From Burkholderiaceae bacterium (lineage in GTDB: Bacteria > Pseudomonadota > Gammaproteobacteria > Burkholderiales > Burkholderiaceae_E), in assembly GCA_019635275.1 (NCBI GenBank), contig JAHBZV010000018.1, forward strand, positions 1-52,364: a stretch of 52,364 bases of DNA. The letters are read 5' to 3'. Made by a program: the position numbers and the translations under genes. The notes under the pieces are model-generated. The model saw only the letters and a program-made list of their open reading frames with translations. It did no database searches and was not told the origin of the DNA. Shown here piece by piece: positions 44,405-52,364 of this stretch; the first letter of the stretch is position 1, and every line of letters starts with the position of its first letter.

Positions 44405-46018
44405 ATGCATCGCTCCGCACACCTCGACACCTTCGCCCGCGACAACCTGCCGCCGGCCGAGCAGTGGCCCGAGCTTCCCCAGTCGCCCGACACGCAGTAC
44501 CCGGAGCGGCTCAACGCCGCCGTCGAGCTGCTCGACCGGATGGTCGAGCGCGGCTTCGGCGACGCGATCGCGCTGCGCACCGACGCGGCCTCCTGCACCT
44601 ATTACCAGCTCTACGTGCGCGTGAACCAGATCGCGCACGCGCTGCGCGAGCGGATGGGGCTGGTGCCGGGCAACCGCGTGCTGTTGCGCGGCACGAACAA
44701 CCCGATGATGGCCGCCTGCCTGCTGGCGACGATCAAGGCCGGGCTGGTCGCCGTGCCGACGATGCCACTGCTGCGCGCCCGGGACCTCGCGCCGGTGGTC
44801 GCCAAGGCGAAGGTGTCGGCGGCGCTTTGCGACATCGCGCTGCGCGACGAGCTCGACGCGCTCGCGCGCGAGACGCCGGCGCTGAAGCAGGTCATGTTCT
44901 TCAACGACGGCAGCGGCGCGTTCGACGCGCTCGAGACGCACCTGGCCGCGATGCCGACGCGCTTCGCGGCCTGCGACACCGCACAGGACGACGTCGCGCT
45001 GATCGCGTTCACGTCGGGCACGACGGGCACGCCGAAGGGCACGATGCACTTTCATCGCGACATCGTCGCGATGTGCGACCTGTTCCCCCGCCACGTGCTG
45101 CGCCCGGGGCCCGACGACGTCTTCTGCGGCACGCCGCCGCTGGCGTTCACCTTCGGGCTGGGCGGCATGTTGTGCTTTCCGATGCGCGTCGGCGCGTCGG
45201 TGGTGCTGCTCGAGCGCGGCACGCCCGAGACGCTGCTCGGCGCGATCCAGCGTCATCGCGCGAGCGTGCTGTTCACCGCGCCGACGATGTACCGGCAGAT
45301 GGCCGCAATCGTGAAACGGTTCGACCTGTCGTCGCTGAAGAAGTGCGTGTCGGCCGGCGAGGCGTTGCCCGACGCGACGCGGCAGTTGTGGAAGGAAGCG
45401 ACCGGCATCGAGATCATCGACGGGATCGGCTCGACCGAGATGATCCACATCTTCATCTCGTCGCCGCCCGAATCGGTGCGCCGCGGCGCGATCGGCAAGG
45501 TGGTGCCAGGCTACGAGGCGCGCATCGTCGACGACCAGATGAACGAGCTGCCGCCGGAGACGGTGGGCAAGCTCGCGGTGAAGGGCCCGACCGGCTGCCG
45601 CTACCTGGCCGACGCGCGGCAGCTGAACTACGTGAAGAAGGGCTGGAACCTGCCCGGCGACACGTTCAGGATGGACGCCGACGGCTACTTCTACTACCAG
45701 GCGCGCTCGGACGACATGATCGTCTCGGGCGGCTACAACATCGCCGGCCCCGAAGTGGAGGCGGCGCTGATGATGCACGACGCGGTGGCCGAGTGCGGCG
45801 TGATCGGCGTGCCGGACGACGCGCGCGGGCAGATCGTCAAGGCGTTCGTCGTGCTCGAGCCGGGCTACACGGGCGACGCGGCGTTGGCCGCCGCGCTGCA
45901 GGACTTCGTCAAGCGGACAATCGCGCCGTACAAGTACCCGCGCGCGGTCGAGTTCCGCGAGTCGCTGCCGCGCACCGAAACCGGCAAGCTGCAGCGGTTC
46001 CGGCTGCGCAGCGGCTGA
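44405..46018 (+). CDS. AMP-binding aryl-CoA ligase (2-aminobenzoate/benzoate-CoA ligase group)
   Basis: A 537-residue acyl-adenylate-forming enzyme. The P-loop is FTSGTTGTPKGTMHFHRD, followed by PPLAFTFGLGG, IDGIGSTEMIHIFISS (A5 region, diagnostic for benzoate-CoA-ligase relatives) and the C-terminal RSDDMIVSGGYNIAGPEVE and PRTETGKLQRF with the catalytic lysine. It activates an aromatic acid with ATP and CoA. The N-terminal HLDTFARDNLPP is typical of 2-aminobenzoate-CoA ligases. GGAGGAG precedes the ATG. It forms a two-gene unit with the MarR gene; no ring-cleavage genes are adjacent. Confidence 0.85.
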   Translation: MHRSAHLDTFARDNLPPAEQWPELPQSPDTQYPERLNAAVELLDRMVERGFGDAIALRTDAASCTYYQLYVRVNQIAHALRERMGLVPGNRVLLRGTNNPMMAACLLATIKAGLVAVPTMPLLRARDLAPVVAKAKVSAALCDIALRDELDALARETPALKQVMFFNDGSGAFDALETHLAAMPTRFAACDTAQDDVALIAFTSGTTGTPKGTMHFHRDIVAMCDLFPRHVLRPGPDDVFCGTPPLAFTFGLGGMLCFPMRVGASVVLLERGTPETLLGAIQRHRASVLFTAPTMYRQMAAIVKRFDLSSLKKCVSAGEALPDATRQLWKEATGIEIIDGIGSTEMIHIFISSPPESVRRGAIGKVVPGYEARIVDDQMNELPPETVGKLAVKGPTGCRYLADARQLNYVKKGWNLPGDTFRMDADGYFYYQARSDDMIVSGGYNIAGPEVEAALMMHDAVAECGVIGVPDDARGQIVKAFVVLEPGYTGDAALAAALQDFVKRTIAPYKYPRAVEFRESLPRTETGKLQRFRLRSG

Positions 46019-46078
46019 CGCGGCGGGGCGGCTGACGCGGTGCGTCGGCGCCCGGCTCGTGCGCCGCGTGCCGACCGC

Positions 46079-47776
46079 CTACGCTGCCTTCTTCAGCGCC
46101 TCGTCGCGCAGTTCGCGGCGCAGGATCTTGCCGACGTTGGTCTTGGGCAACTCGACGCGGAACTCGATGTACTTCGGCTTCTTGTAGCCGGTGAGGTTCT
46201 CGGCGCAGTACTGCATCAGGTCGCGCTCGGTGAGGCTCTCGTCCTTCTTCACGACGAAGAGTTTCACCGCCTCGCCCGAGTTCGCGTCGGGCACGCCCAC
46301 CGCCGCGACCTCGAGCACGCCCGGGTGGTTGGCGACGACACCCTCGATCTCGTTGGGGTACACGTTGAAGCCCGAGACCAGGATCATGTCCTTCTTGCGG
46401 TCGACGATGCGCGTGTAGCCGCGCTCGTCCATGATGCCGACGTCGCCGGTCTTGAAGAAGCCGTCCGGCGTCATGACCTTGGCGGTCTCGTCGGGGTGGC
46501 CCCAGTAGCCCACCATGACCTGCGGGCCGCGGATCGCGATCTCGCCGCGCTCGCCCAGCGGCACCGGCTTGCCGTCGTCATCGAGGATCGCGACGTCGGT
46601 GGACGGGAACGGCAGGCCGATCGTGCCGCTGAACGCGTCGGTGTCGGTCGGGTTGCCGGTGGCCGCGGGCGAGGTCTCCGAGAGCCCGTAGGCCTCGCAG
46701 ATCGGGCAGCCGGTGATGGCGAGCCACTTCTTCGCGACCGCCTCCTGCACCGCCATGCCGCCGCCCAGCGACACGCGCAGCTCGGAGAAGTCGAGCTTGG
46801 CGAACTCGGGGTTGTTCGCCAGCGCGTTGAACAGCGTGTTGACCGACGGGAACAGGCTGATCTTGTAGGGCCGCGCCTCCTTGATCAGCGCCGCCTGGTC
46901 GCGCGGATTGGGGATCAGCACGTTCAGGCCGCCCAGCCGGATGCCGAGCAGGCAGCACGAAGTGAGCGCGAAGATGTGGTAGAGCGGCAGCGCGCACAGC
47001 CAGATCATCTGTTCGGGCGCCGGCCCCTTGCGCGGGTTGTGCAGCGCCGGCTGGATCCACGCCTCGGCCTGAAGCACGTTGGCAACGAGGTTGCGATGGA
47101 CCAGCGTCGCGCCCTTGGCCAGGCCGGTCGTGCCGCCGGTGTACTGCAGGAACGCGACGTCCTCGTGCCCGAGCGCGACCGGCTTGTACTGCATCCGGCT
47201 GCCTTCGGCGAGCACGGTGTTGAAGCGCGTGGCATGGGGCAACTCGAACGCCGGCACCATCTTCTTCACGTGGCGCACGACGAAGTTGACCAGCATGCCC
47301 TTGGCGAAGCCGAGCAGGTCGCCCATCGACGCGAGCACGACGTGCTCGATCTTCGTGCGCGCAATCACCTGCTGAAGCGTGGTAGCGAAATTCTCGAGGA
47401 TGACGATGGCCCGGGTGCCGGAGTCCTTCAGCTGGTGCTCGAGCTCGCGCGGCGTGTACATCGGGTTGACGTTGACGACGACGTAGCCTGCGCGCAGGAT
47501 CGCGGCGATCGTCACCGGGTACTGCAGCACGTTGGGCATCATGACCGCGACCCGGTCGCCCTTCTGCATGCCGCGCGACTGCAGCCAGGCCGCGACGCAC
47601 TTGGACAGGTCGTCGAGCTCGCCGTAGGTCATCGGCTTGCCGAAGCCGACGAAGGCCTTGCGGTTGCGGTACTTGGCGAATGCTTCGTCGAAGATCTGCA
47701 CCACCGACTCGTAGCGATGGTGGTCGATCTCGTGGGGCACGCTCGGGGGGTAGCTCTTCAACCAGAAGCGGTCCAT
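46079..47776 (-). CDS. fadD: Long-chain fatty-acid-CoA ligase
   Basis: A 565-residue acyl-CoA synthetase that activates long-chain fatty acids for beta-oxidation. It begins FWLKSYPPSVPHEID like other FadD proteins, and shows the P-loop YTGGTTGLAKGATLVHRN, CEAYGLSETSP, the FadD motif GWFKTGD-equivalent DGFFKTGDVGIMDERGY and VDRKKDMILVSGFNVYPNEI. The C-terminal lysine is in PKTNVGKILRREL. It is convergent with the aryl-CoA ligase gene and probably monocistronic. Confidence 0.94.
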   Translation of the reverse strand: MDRFWLKSYPPSVPHEIDHHRYESVVQIFDEAFAKYRNRKAFVGFGKPMTYGELDDLSKCVAAWLQSRGMQKGDRVAVMMPNVLQYPVTIAAILRAGYVVVNVNPMYTPRELEHQLKDSGTRAIVILENFATTLQQVIARTKIEHVVLASMGDLLGFAKGMLVNFVVRHVKKMVPAFELPHATRFNTVLAEGSRMQYKPVALGHEDVAFLQYTGGTTGLAKGATLVHRNLVANVLQAEAWIQPALHNPRKGPAPEQMIWLCALPLYHIFALTSCCLLGIRLGGLNVLIPNPRDQAALIKEARPYKISLFPSVNTLFNALANNPEFAKLDFSELRVSLGGGMAVQEAVAKKWLAITGCPICEAYGLSETSPAATGNPTDTDAFSGTIGLPFPSTDVAILDDDGKPVPLGERGEIAIRGPQVMVGYWGHPDETAKVMTPDGFFKTGDVGIMDERGYTRIVDRKKDMILVSGFNVYPNEIEGVVANHPGVLEVAAVGVPDANSGEAVKLFVVKKDESLTERDLMQYCAENLTGYKKPKYIEFRVELPKTNVGKILRRELRDEALKKAA

Positions 47777-47849
47777 GTTCGGCTCTCTGCGGCAATGCGA
47801 CCGTGAGCAGGCCCCTCGCCCGCTCCTCGAGTCGGGGCCGATTATGCCT

Positions 47850-49109
47850 TCAGCGCCCCAACTTCGGGCTGAGCAGGGTCAAGGCCGGCGTGGCGGGCGG
47901 TGCGGCGGGCAGCGAGGCCGGGCGCTGGACCTGCGCCGCCTGCGGGGTCTGCCCCGCCTGCGGGGTCTGCCCCGCCTGCGGGGTCTGCCCCGCCTGCGAC
48001 ATCAGTGGCACCTGCGGGGCCAGCGCCGCCAGCGCGCGCTCGCGATCGGCCTTCGGGAGCTCGCCCAGCCGCCGGGCGGCGGCGTAGAAGGCGGGCAGGT
48101 CGTCGCCCTGCTGCGCGAGCAGCGCCCGGAACGCCGGGACCTGCTCGGTGTAGGTGGCGACCGACGCGAGGTGCGCGTTGGTCAGCGGCTGGGCGAACCA
48201 GCGGTCGTAGCCGGCGTAGCCGCCCCATTGCTCCTTGAGCGCCACGTAGTCGCGGCGCAGCGACGCGAAGATCTCGCGCTTCGACGCGCGCTTCTCGTCG
48301 TCGGACGCGGGCGACGCGTAGGCCGCCTCGAGCGCGCCGCGATAGCGCTTCAGCAGGGCCAGGAACTGCTCGCGCCGCTCGGCGAAGCGCTGCCACTCGC
48401 TGCGCAGCGCGGGATCGCGGCTCGCCGCCTCGCGCGCGGCCAGCCAGCGCTCGAGGCCGGCCTGCTCGACCGCGGTCGCGAACGACTCGTTGAAGGTCGA
48501 GTCGCCCTTCACGTAGAGCACCTGGTGCGCGAGCTCGTGGAACACCAGCCGCGCGAGCTCGCCGTCGTGGTAGCGGACGAAGGTGTTGAGCACCGGATCG
48601 TCGAACCAGCCCAGCGTCGAGTACGCCGGCACGCCCCGCACGAAGGCCTCGAAGCCTTCGGCCCGAAGCTTCGCGGCGAAGCGCTCGGCGTCCTGCCGGT
48701 CGTAGTAGCCGCGGTACGTGACGCAGCCAGCGACCGGGAAGCACCACTCCTGGAGCTTCATCGACAGCTCCGGCGTCGCGAACACGTTCCAGACGACGAA
48801 GGGGCGCTTGAGGTCGGCGTACTCGGTGTAGCTGCCGTTGGCCGGCAGCGCGAGTTCGGCCGATGCGAAGCGGCGGATCTCGATCACCTGCTCGAGCTTG
48901 TGCCTCAGCGCCGGATCGATCCCCGGCTGCGCGAGCAGCTCGCGGATCGGGCGCGCCTCGCGCATCACCGCCAGGTGTCCGGCCATCGATTGCCAGTAGT
49001 AGCCGGGCCCGTCGCTCCAGGCCGAGCAGCCGCCGAGCGAGACGAGCGACGCGAGCAGCGCGCTCGCCGCCACCGCTCGTGCCGCCACCGCTCGTGCCGC
49101 CGCGATCAC
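47850..49109 (-). CDS. Predicted aminopeptidase lipoprotein (COG4324 type)
   Basis: A 419-residue zinc-metallopeptidase-like lipoprotein. The lipobox is VSLGGC with C28. GYYWQSMAGHLAVMREARPI follows, as in COG4324 proteins, and the zinc motif HELAH lies at about 190-194 in LVFHELAHQVLYVKGDSTFNE, with the downstream E as third ligand. Actual peptidase activity is unproven for the family. The C-terminus has repeats of AGQTPQ from an 18-bp tandem DNA repeat, absent from the family core. The GTG start overlaps the stop of the molybdopterin oxidoreductase gene (GTGA), so the two are translationally coupled. Confidence 0.8.
   Translation of the reverse strand: MIAAARAVAARAVAASALLASLVSLGGCSAWSDGPGYYWQSMAGHLAVMREARPIRELLAQPGIDPALRHKLEQVIEIRRFASAELALPANGSYTEYADLKRPFVVWNVFATPELSMKLQEWCFPVAGCVTYRGYYDRQDAERFAAKLRAEGFEAFVRGVPAYSTLGWFDDPVLNTFVRYHDGELARLVFHELAHQVLYVKGDSTFNESFATAVEQAGLERWLAAREAASRDPALRSEWQRFAERREQFLALLKRYRGALEAAYASPASDDEKRASKREIFASLRRDYVALKEQWGGYAGYDRWFAQPLTNAHLASVATYTEQVPAFRALLAQQGDDLPAFYAAARRLGELPKADRERALAALAPQVPLMSQAGQTPQAGQTPQAGQTPQAAQVQRPASLPAAPPATPALTLLSPKLGR
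47941..47994. repeat. 18-bp tandem repeat in the aminopeptidase gene
   Basis: TGCGGGGTCTGCCCCGCC is present in three exact consecutive copies, with a degenerate copy at 47923-47940. On the coding strand it gives AGQTPQ repeats. Being a multiple of three, copy-number change by slippage would keep the frame. Confidence 0.9.
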
Positions 49110-51292
49110 GGGTTACCCCCGCCGGCCGGTGGCGCGGCCGGCGCTCCCGATCGCTCGGCTGCCCGGTCGGCAGCCGGCTTCGCGGGCTGCCCTGGCGACT
49201 TCGCGGGCTGTTCCGCGGCGTGCCGCAACTCGACCAGGCAGTCGTAGAAGGTCGGGCCGCGCCCGAGGTCGGTGAGCGCCGGGCTGGTCACCGCGTTCAC
49301 GTTGCGGCCGCCGGGGGCGAGCTTGTGCCACCAGACGCCCCAGGCGACGACGAGGCCGCGGCGTACGCGATCGGACAGCTTCGCACGCGCGAGGAACGCG
49401 CCGCGGTCGTTGAACAGTTCGACCCGATCCCCGTCGGCGATGCCGCGCGCCGCGGCGTCCTCCGGGTGTACCTCGCAGCCGGGCTCGCGCTCGGCGGCGC
49501 GCAGGCTGTCGACGTTCACGAAGGTGGAGTTCAGGAAGTTGCGCGCCGGCGGCGAGATCAGCGCCAGCGGATAGCGCCGAGCCAGGTCCGGCGCGCTGGC
49601 GGCCGACTCGTGTGGGGGCACCCAGTCGGGCAACGGATCGAGACCCTGCGCGGCGAGCCGCTCGCTGTGGAACTCGCATTTGCCCGAAGGGGTCGGAAAG
49701 CCGCCTTCGGCGAACGGGGCCGGCGGCACCGCCAGTTTCGCCCAGCCGCGGCGCCTGAGCCCGGCGAGATCGAGGCCGCCCAGGCGCGGGTCGCTCCAGT
49801 CGATCGCGTCGCGCGCGATCTCCTCGTCGCTGGCGGCCAGCGCCGGATGCGCGAGACCCATCCGCCGCGCGAGCTCGCGGAAGACGTCTGCGTTCGGGCG
49901 GGCCTCGCCCAGCGGCGTGATCGCCGGCTCGTTGGCGAGCAGGTACAGGTGGCCGTAGGTACGGTGCACGTCGAAGTGCTCGAGCTGCGTCGTGGCCGGC
50001 AGAAGGTAGTCGGCGTAGTCGGCGGTGTCGGTCCGGAAGTGCTCGAGCACGACCGTGAACAGGTCTTCGCGCGCGAACCCGGCGAGCACCCGCTCGGTGT
50101 CGGGCGCCACGGCGACCGGGTTCGAGTTGTAGACGACCAGCGCCTCGATCGGCGGATCGGCGGCGAGCAGCGCCTCGCCGATGCGGACCATGTTGATCGT
50201 GCGCGGCGGGCGCGCCGGCCAGCCGGGCATCAGGTCGGGCCGGGTGTGGCGGTCGGGGGTGAGCGGCAGCATCCCGCTCACCGACAGCAGCACGCCGCCG
50301 GCGGGGTCGCGCCAGGCGCCGACCAGCGCCGGCAGCGACGCGATCGCGCGCACCGCGTTGGCGCCGCCGTGCGTGCGCTGCACGCCGTAGTTCAGCCGGA
50401 TCGCCGCCGGACGCGTGCGGCCGTAGAGCCGGGCCAGCTCGCGCACCTCGTCGGCGCCGATGCCGCAGATCGCCGCGACCCGCTCGGGCGGGTAGCGCGA
50501 CGCGCGCTCGGCCAGCGCGCCGAAGCCCAGCGTGTGCCGCGAAACGTAGTCGCGATCGACGAGCCCTTCGGCGATCAGCAGGTGGGCGATGCCGAGCGCC
50601 AGCGCCGCGTCGGTGCCGGGCCACAGCGCCACGTGGCGGTCGCAGCGCGCGGCGGTATCGCTTCGGTACGGGTCGATCGCGACCAGCGTCGCGCCGCGCC
50701 GCTTCGCCTCCTGGGCGAAGCTCCAGAAGTGCAGGTTAGCGGCGATCGAGTTCGAGCCCCAGATCAGGATGAGCTTCGAGTCGACATAGCGCTCGACGTC
50801 CATGCCGACCAGTCCGCCCAGCGTGTACGTCATGCCGGCCGCGCCGGCGGTCGCGCAGATCGTGCGGTCGAGCAGCGAGGCGCCCAGCGCATGGAAGAAG
50901 CGGCTCGCCATGCCCTCGCCCTGCACCCAGCCCATCGTGCCGCAGTAGCTGTACGGGAGGATGCGCTGCGGATCGCGGGCGGCGATCGTCGCCAGGCGCG
51001 CCGCGATGTCTTCGAGCGCAGCGTCCCAGGAGACCGGCTCGAACCGGCCCTCGCCCTTGCGGCCCACCCGCTTCATCGGCCGCAATACGCGGCCGGCGCT
51101 GTAAGTGCGCTCGGGATAGCGCGACACCTTCGCGCACAGCGCGCCGTGGGTGGTCGGGTGGTCGGGGTCGCCGGCGACCTTGACCGCACGCCCGTCGCGC
51201 ACCGTGATCCGCAGCGCGCAGGTGTCCGGGCAGTCGTGCGGGCAGGCGCCGCGGACGACGCGCTCGGCCGTTGCGGGGTCGGCGGCACTCAT
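49106..51292 (-). CDS. Molybdopterin-dependent oxidoreductase (DMSO reductase superfamily)
   Basis: A 728-residue bis-MGD enzyme. The N-terminal 4Fe-4S motif is C17-x3-C21-x3-C25 and C53 in GACPHDCPDTC and HGALCAKV. Domain blocks include GEGRFEPVSWDAALEDIA, SYCGTMGWVQGEGMASRFF, LILIWGSNSIAAN, YGVQRTHGGANAVRAI and the C-terminal molydopterin-dinucleotide-binding domain (about 590-700). No twin-arginine signal is present, so it should be cytoplasmic. The electron acceptor and substrate are unknown. The last 25 residues are an Ala/Pro/Gly tail. The aminopeptidase gene overlaps its stop. It is divergent from the M20 amidohydrolase gene, with 50 bp between start codons. Confidence 0.87.
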   Translation of the reverse strand: MSAADPATAERVVRGACPHDCPDTCALRITVRDGRAVKVAGDPDHPTTHGALCAKVSRYPERTYSAGRVLRPMKRVGRKGEGRFEPVSWDAALEDIAARLATIAARDPQRILPYSYCGTMGWVQGEGMASRFFHALGASLLDRTICATAGAAGMTYTLGGLVGMDVERYVDSKLILIWGSNSIAANLHFWSFAQEAKRRGATLVAIDPYRSDTAARCDRHVALWPGTDAALALGIAHLLIAEGLVDRDYVSRHTLGFGALAERASRYPPERVAAICGIGADEVRELARLYGRTRPAAIRLNYGVQRTHGGANAVRAIASLPALVGAWRDPAGGVLLSVSGMLPLTPDRHTRPDLMPGWPARPPRTINMVRIGEALLAADPPIEALVVYNSNPVAVAPDTERVLAGFAREDLFTVVLEHFRTDTADYADYLLPATTQLEHFDVHRTYGHLYLLANEPAITPLGEARPNADVFRELARRMGLAHPALAASDEEIARDAIDWSDPRLGGLDLAGLRRRGWAKLAVPPAPFAEGGFPTPSGKCEFHSERLAAQGLDPLPDWVPPHESAASAPDLARRYPLALISPPARNFLNSTFVNVDSLRAAEREPGCEVHPEDAAARGIADGDRVELFNDRGAFLARAKLSDRVRRGLVVAWGVWWHKLAPGGRNVNAVTSPALTDLGRGPTFYDCLVELRHAAEQPAKSPGQPAKPAADRAAERSGAPAAPPAGGGNP

Positions 51293-51342
51293 ATGCCAAT
51301 GCTAATCTATCGGAACCGCCCTGCGCCGCCACGAGTGCCTCC

Positions 51343-52364
51343 ATGAAGCTGGTCGAACAGATCGCCGAGTTCCACGCCGAGATCCGCGAGTTCCGCCGCG
51401 ACCTGCACGCGCACCCGGAGCTGAAGTTCGAGGAATTCCGCACCGCCGACCTGGTCGCGGCGCGCCTGGCCGAATGGGGTATCCCGGTCGACCGCGGGCT
51501 GGGCGGCACCGGCGTGGTCGGCATCGTGAAGGCGGGCACGTCGAGCCGAGCGATCGGCCTGCGCGCCGACATGGACGCGCTGCCGATGACCGAGTTCAAC
51601 CGCTTCGCGCACGCGTCGAAGCACCCGGGGCGCATGCACGCCTGCGGCCACGACGGCCACGTCGCGATGCTGCTCGCCGCGGCGAAGCACTTCGCCACGC
51701 AGCGCCACTTCGACGGCACGGTCTACCTGGTCTACCAGCCGGCCGAGGAAGGCGGCGGCGGCGCGCGCGAGATGATCCGCGACGGCCTGTTCGAGAAGTT
51801 CCCGATGGAGGCGATCTTCGGGATGCACAACTGGCCCGGCCTGGCCGCCGGACAGTTCGCACTGCGGGCCGGCCCGGTGATGGGCTCGTCCACCGAGTTC
51901 AAGGTCACGATCCGCGGCCGCGGCTCGCACGCGGCGCTGCCCCACAACGGCGTCGACCCGGTGCCGGTGGCCTGCCAGATGGTGCAGGCGTTCCAGACCA
52001 TCATCACGCGCAACAAGCGGCCGATCGAGGCGGCGGTGCTGTCGGTGACGATGATCCACGCCGGCGAAGCGACCAACGTGGTGCCCGACACCGCCGAGAT
52101 CCAGGGCACGCTGCGCACGTTCACCGTCGAGACGATCGACCTGGTCGAGCAGCGGATGCGTGCATTGGTCGAGCACACCGCGGCGGCGTTCGGCTGCACC
52201 GCCGAACTGGAATTCGTGCGCAACTATCCGCCGACGATCAACCACGCGAAGGAAACCGACTTCTGCCGCGAGGTGATGAAGGACATCGTCGGCGAGGCCA
52301 ACGTGTTCGACTTCGAGCCGACGCTCGGCTCGGAGGACTTCGCCTACTTCCTGCTCGAGAAGCC
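51343..52364 (+). CDS. M20 family amidohydrolase (hippurate / N-acyl-amino-acid hydrolase type), 3' end outside window
   Basis: The frame runs from the ATG at 51343 to the window edge without a stop (340 codons). It begins MKLVEQIAEFHAEIREFRRD and has LHAHPELKFEEFRTA, LRADMDALPM, the metal-binding HACGHDGHVAMLLAA (C101, H103), the catalytic glutamate in YQPAEEGGGGA (E135/E136), the dimerisation domain with IRGRGSHAALPHNGVDP and the final SEDFAYFLLEKP, near the usual end of the family (about 390-400 residues). It hydrolyses amide bonds of N-acylated amino acids such as hippurate. Only about 50 residues are missing. Confidence 0.9.
   Translation, partial: MKLVEQIAEFHAEIREFRRDLHAHPELKFEEFRTADLVAARLAEWGIPVDRGLGGTGVVGIVKAGTSSRAIGLRADMDALPMTEFNRFAHASKHPGRMHACGHDGHVAMLLAAAKHFATQRHFDGTVYLVYQPAEEGGGGAREMIRDGLFEKFPMEAIFGMHNWPGLAAGQFALRAGPVMGSSTEFKVTIRGRGSHAALPHNGVDPVPVACQMVQAFQTIITRNKRPIEAAVLSVTMIHAGEATNVVPDTAEIQGTLRTFTVETIDLVEQRMRALVEHTAAAFGCTAELEFVRNYPPTINHAKETDFCREVMKDIVGEANVFDFEPTLGSEDFAYFLLEK

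Overview
The window is a high-GC, densely coded chromosomal segment that looks like a betaproteobacterium of the Burkholderiales. The lineage call rests on gene content and order: a trimeric Gram-negative porin, Coq7- and UbiD-type ubiquinone genes, rplM-rpsI, erpA, a bactofilin, an M23 peptidase with anmK and tyrS-dtd in one neighbourhood, and groES-groEL behind a CIRCE operator. It is mostly core housekeeping DNA with a few accessory patches. No rRNA, tRNA, CRISPR array, phage or insertion sequence is visible.

Region 1 (1-10,300): the 5' end of a malic enzyme gene with its promoter, then about 800 bp of non-coding DNA built from three long interleaved inverted repeats. Next comes a divergent metabolic locus. 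A GntR/FCD regulator and a large FAD/Fe-S 2-hydroxyacid dehydrogenase (YdiJ-like) run leftward. A class V aminotransferase, a complete TRAP transporter (DctP-DctQ-DctM) and a class I/II aminotransferase run rightward. Two copies of a GntR-type operator lie between them, one across the regulator's own start codon and one over the likely rightward promoter.

Region 2 (10,300-19,300): cell-wall enzymes (lytic transglycosylase, DacB-type D-Ala-D-Ala carboxypeptidase), ubiD, a VanZ-like membrane protein, an SDR oxidoreductase, a remnant of a LysR gene, a small exported Tyr/Pro-rich protein, hemN and a carboxymuconolactone-decarboxylase-like protein.

Region 3 (19,300-24,500): a stress block of a cold-shock protein and the groESL operon (sigma70-like promoter plus CIRCE, both transcripts with terminators), an OmpA-family lipoprotein, a trypsin-like protein and a transglutaminase-like protein.

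Region 4 (24,500-40,000): a fused indolepyruvate ferredoxin oxidoreductase, glyA-nrdR, a Raf-kinase-inhibitor-like protein coupled to a histidine phosphatase, tyrS-dtd, divergent M23 peptidase-anmK, erpA, a membrane coiled-coil protein with a bactofilin, argC and rplM-rpsI.

Region 5 (40,000-52,364): a Phd/VapC toxin-antitoxin pair next to a candidate small RNA. This RNA, on the minus strand, would be about 64 nt and carry a C/U-rich loop resembling the anti-Shine-Dalgarno end of 16S rRNA. After it come an OsmC protein, coq7, a porin, a MarR regulator with an aryl-CoA ligase, fadD, a lipoprotein aminopeptidase coupled to a molybdopterin oxidoreductase, and the start of an M20 amidohydrolase cut by the window edge. 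The small RNA and the inverted-repeat mosaic are the two least conventional signals.
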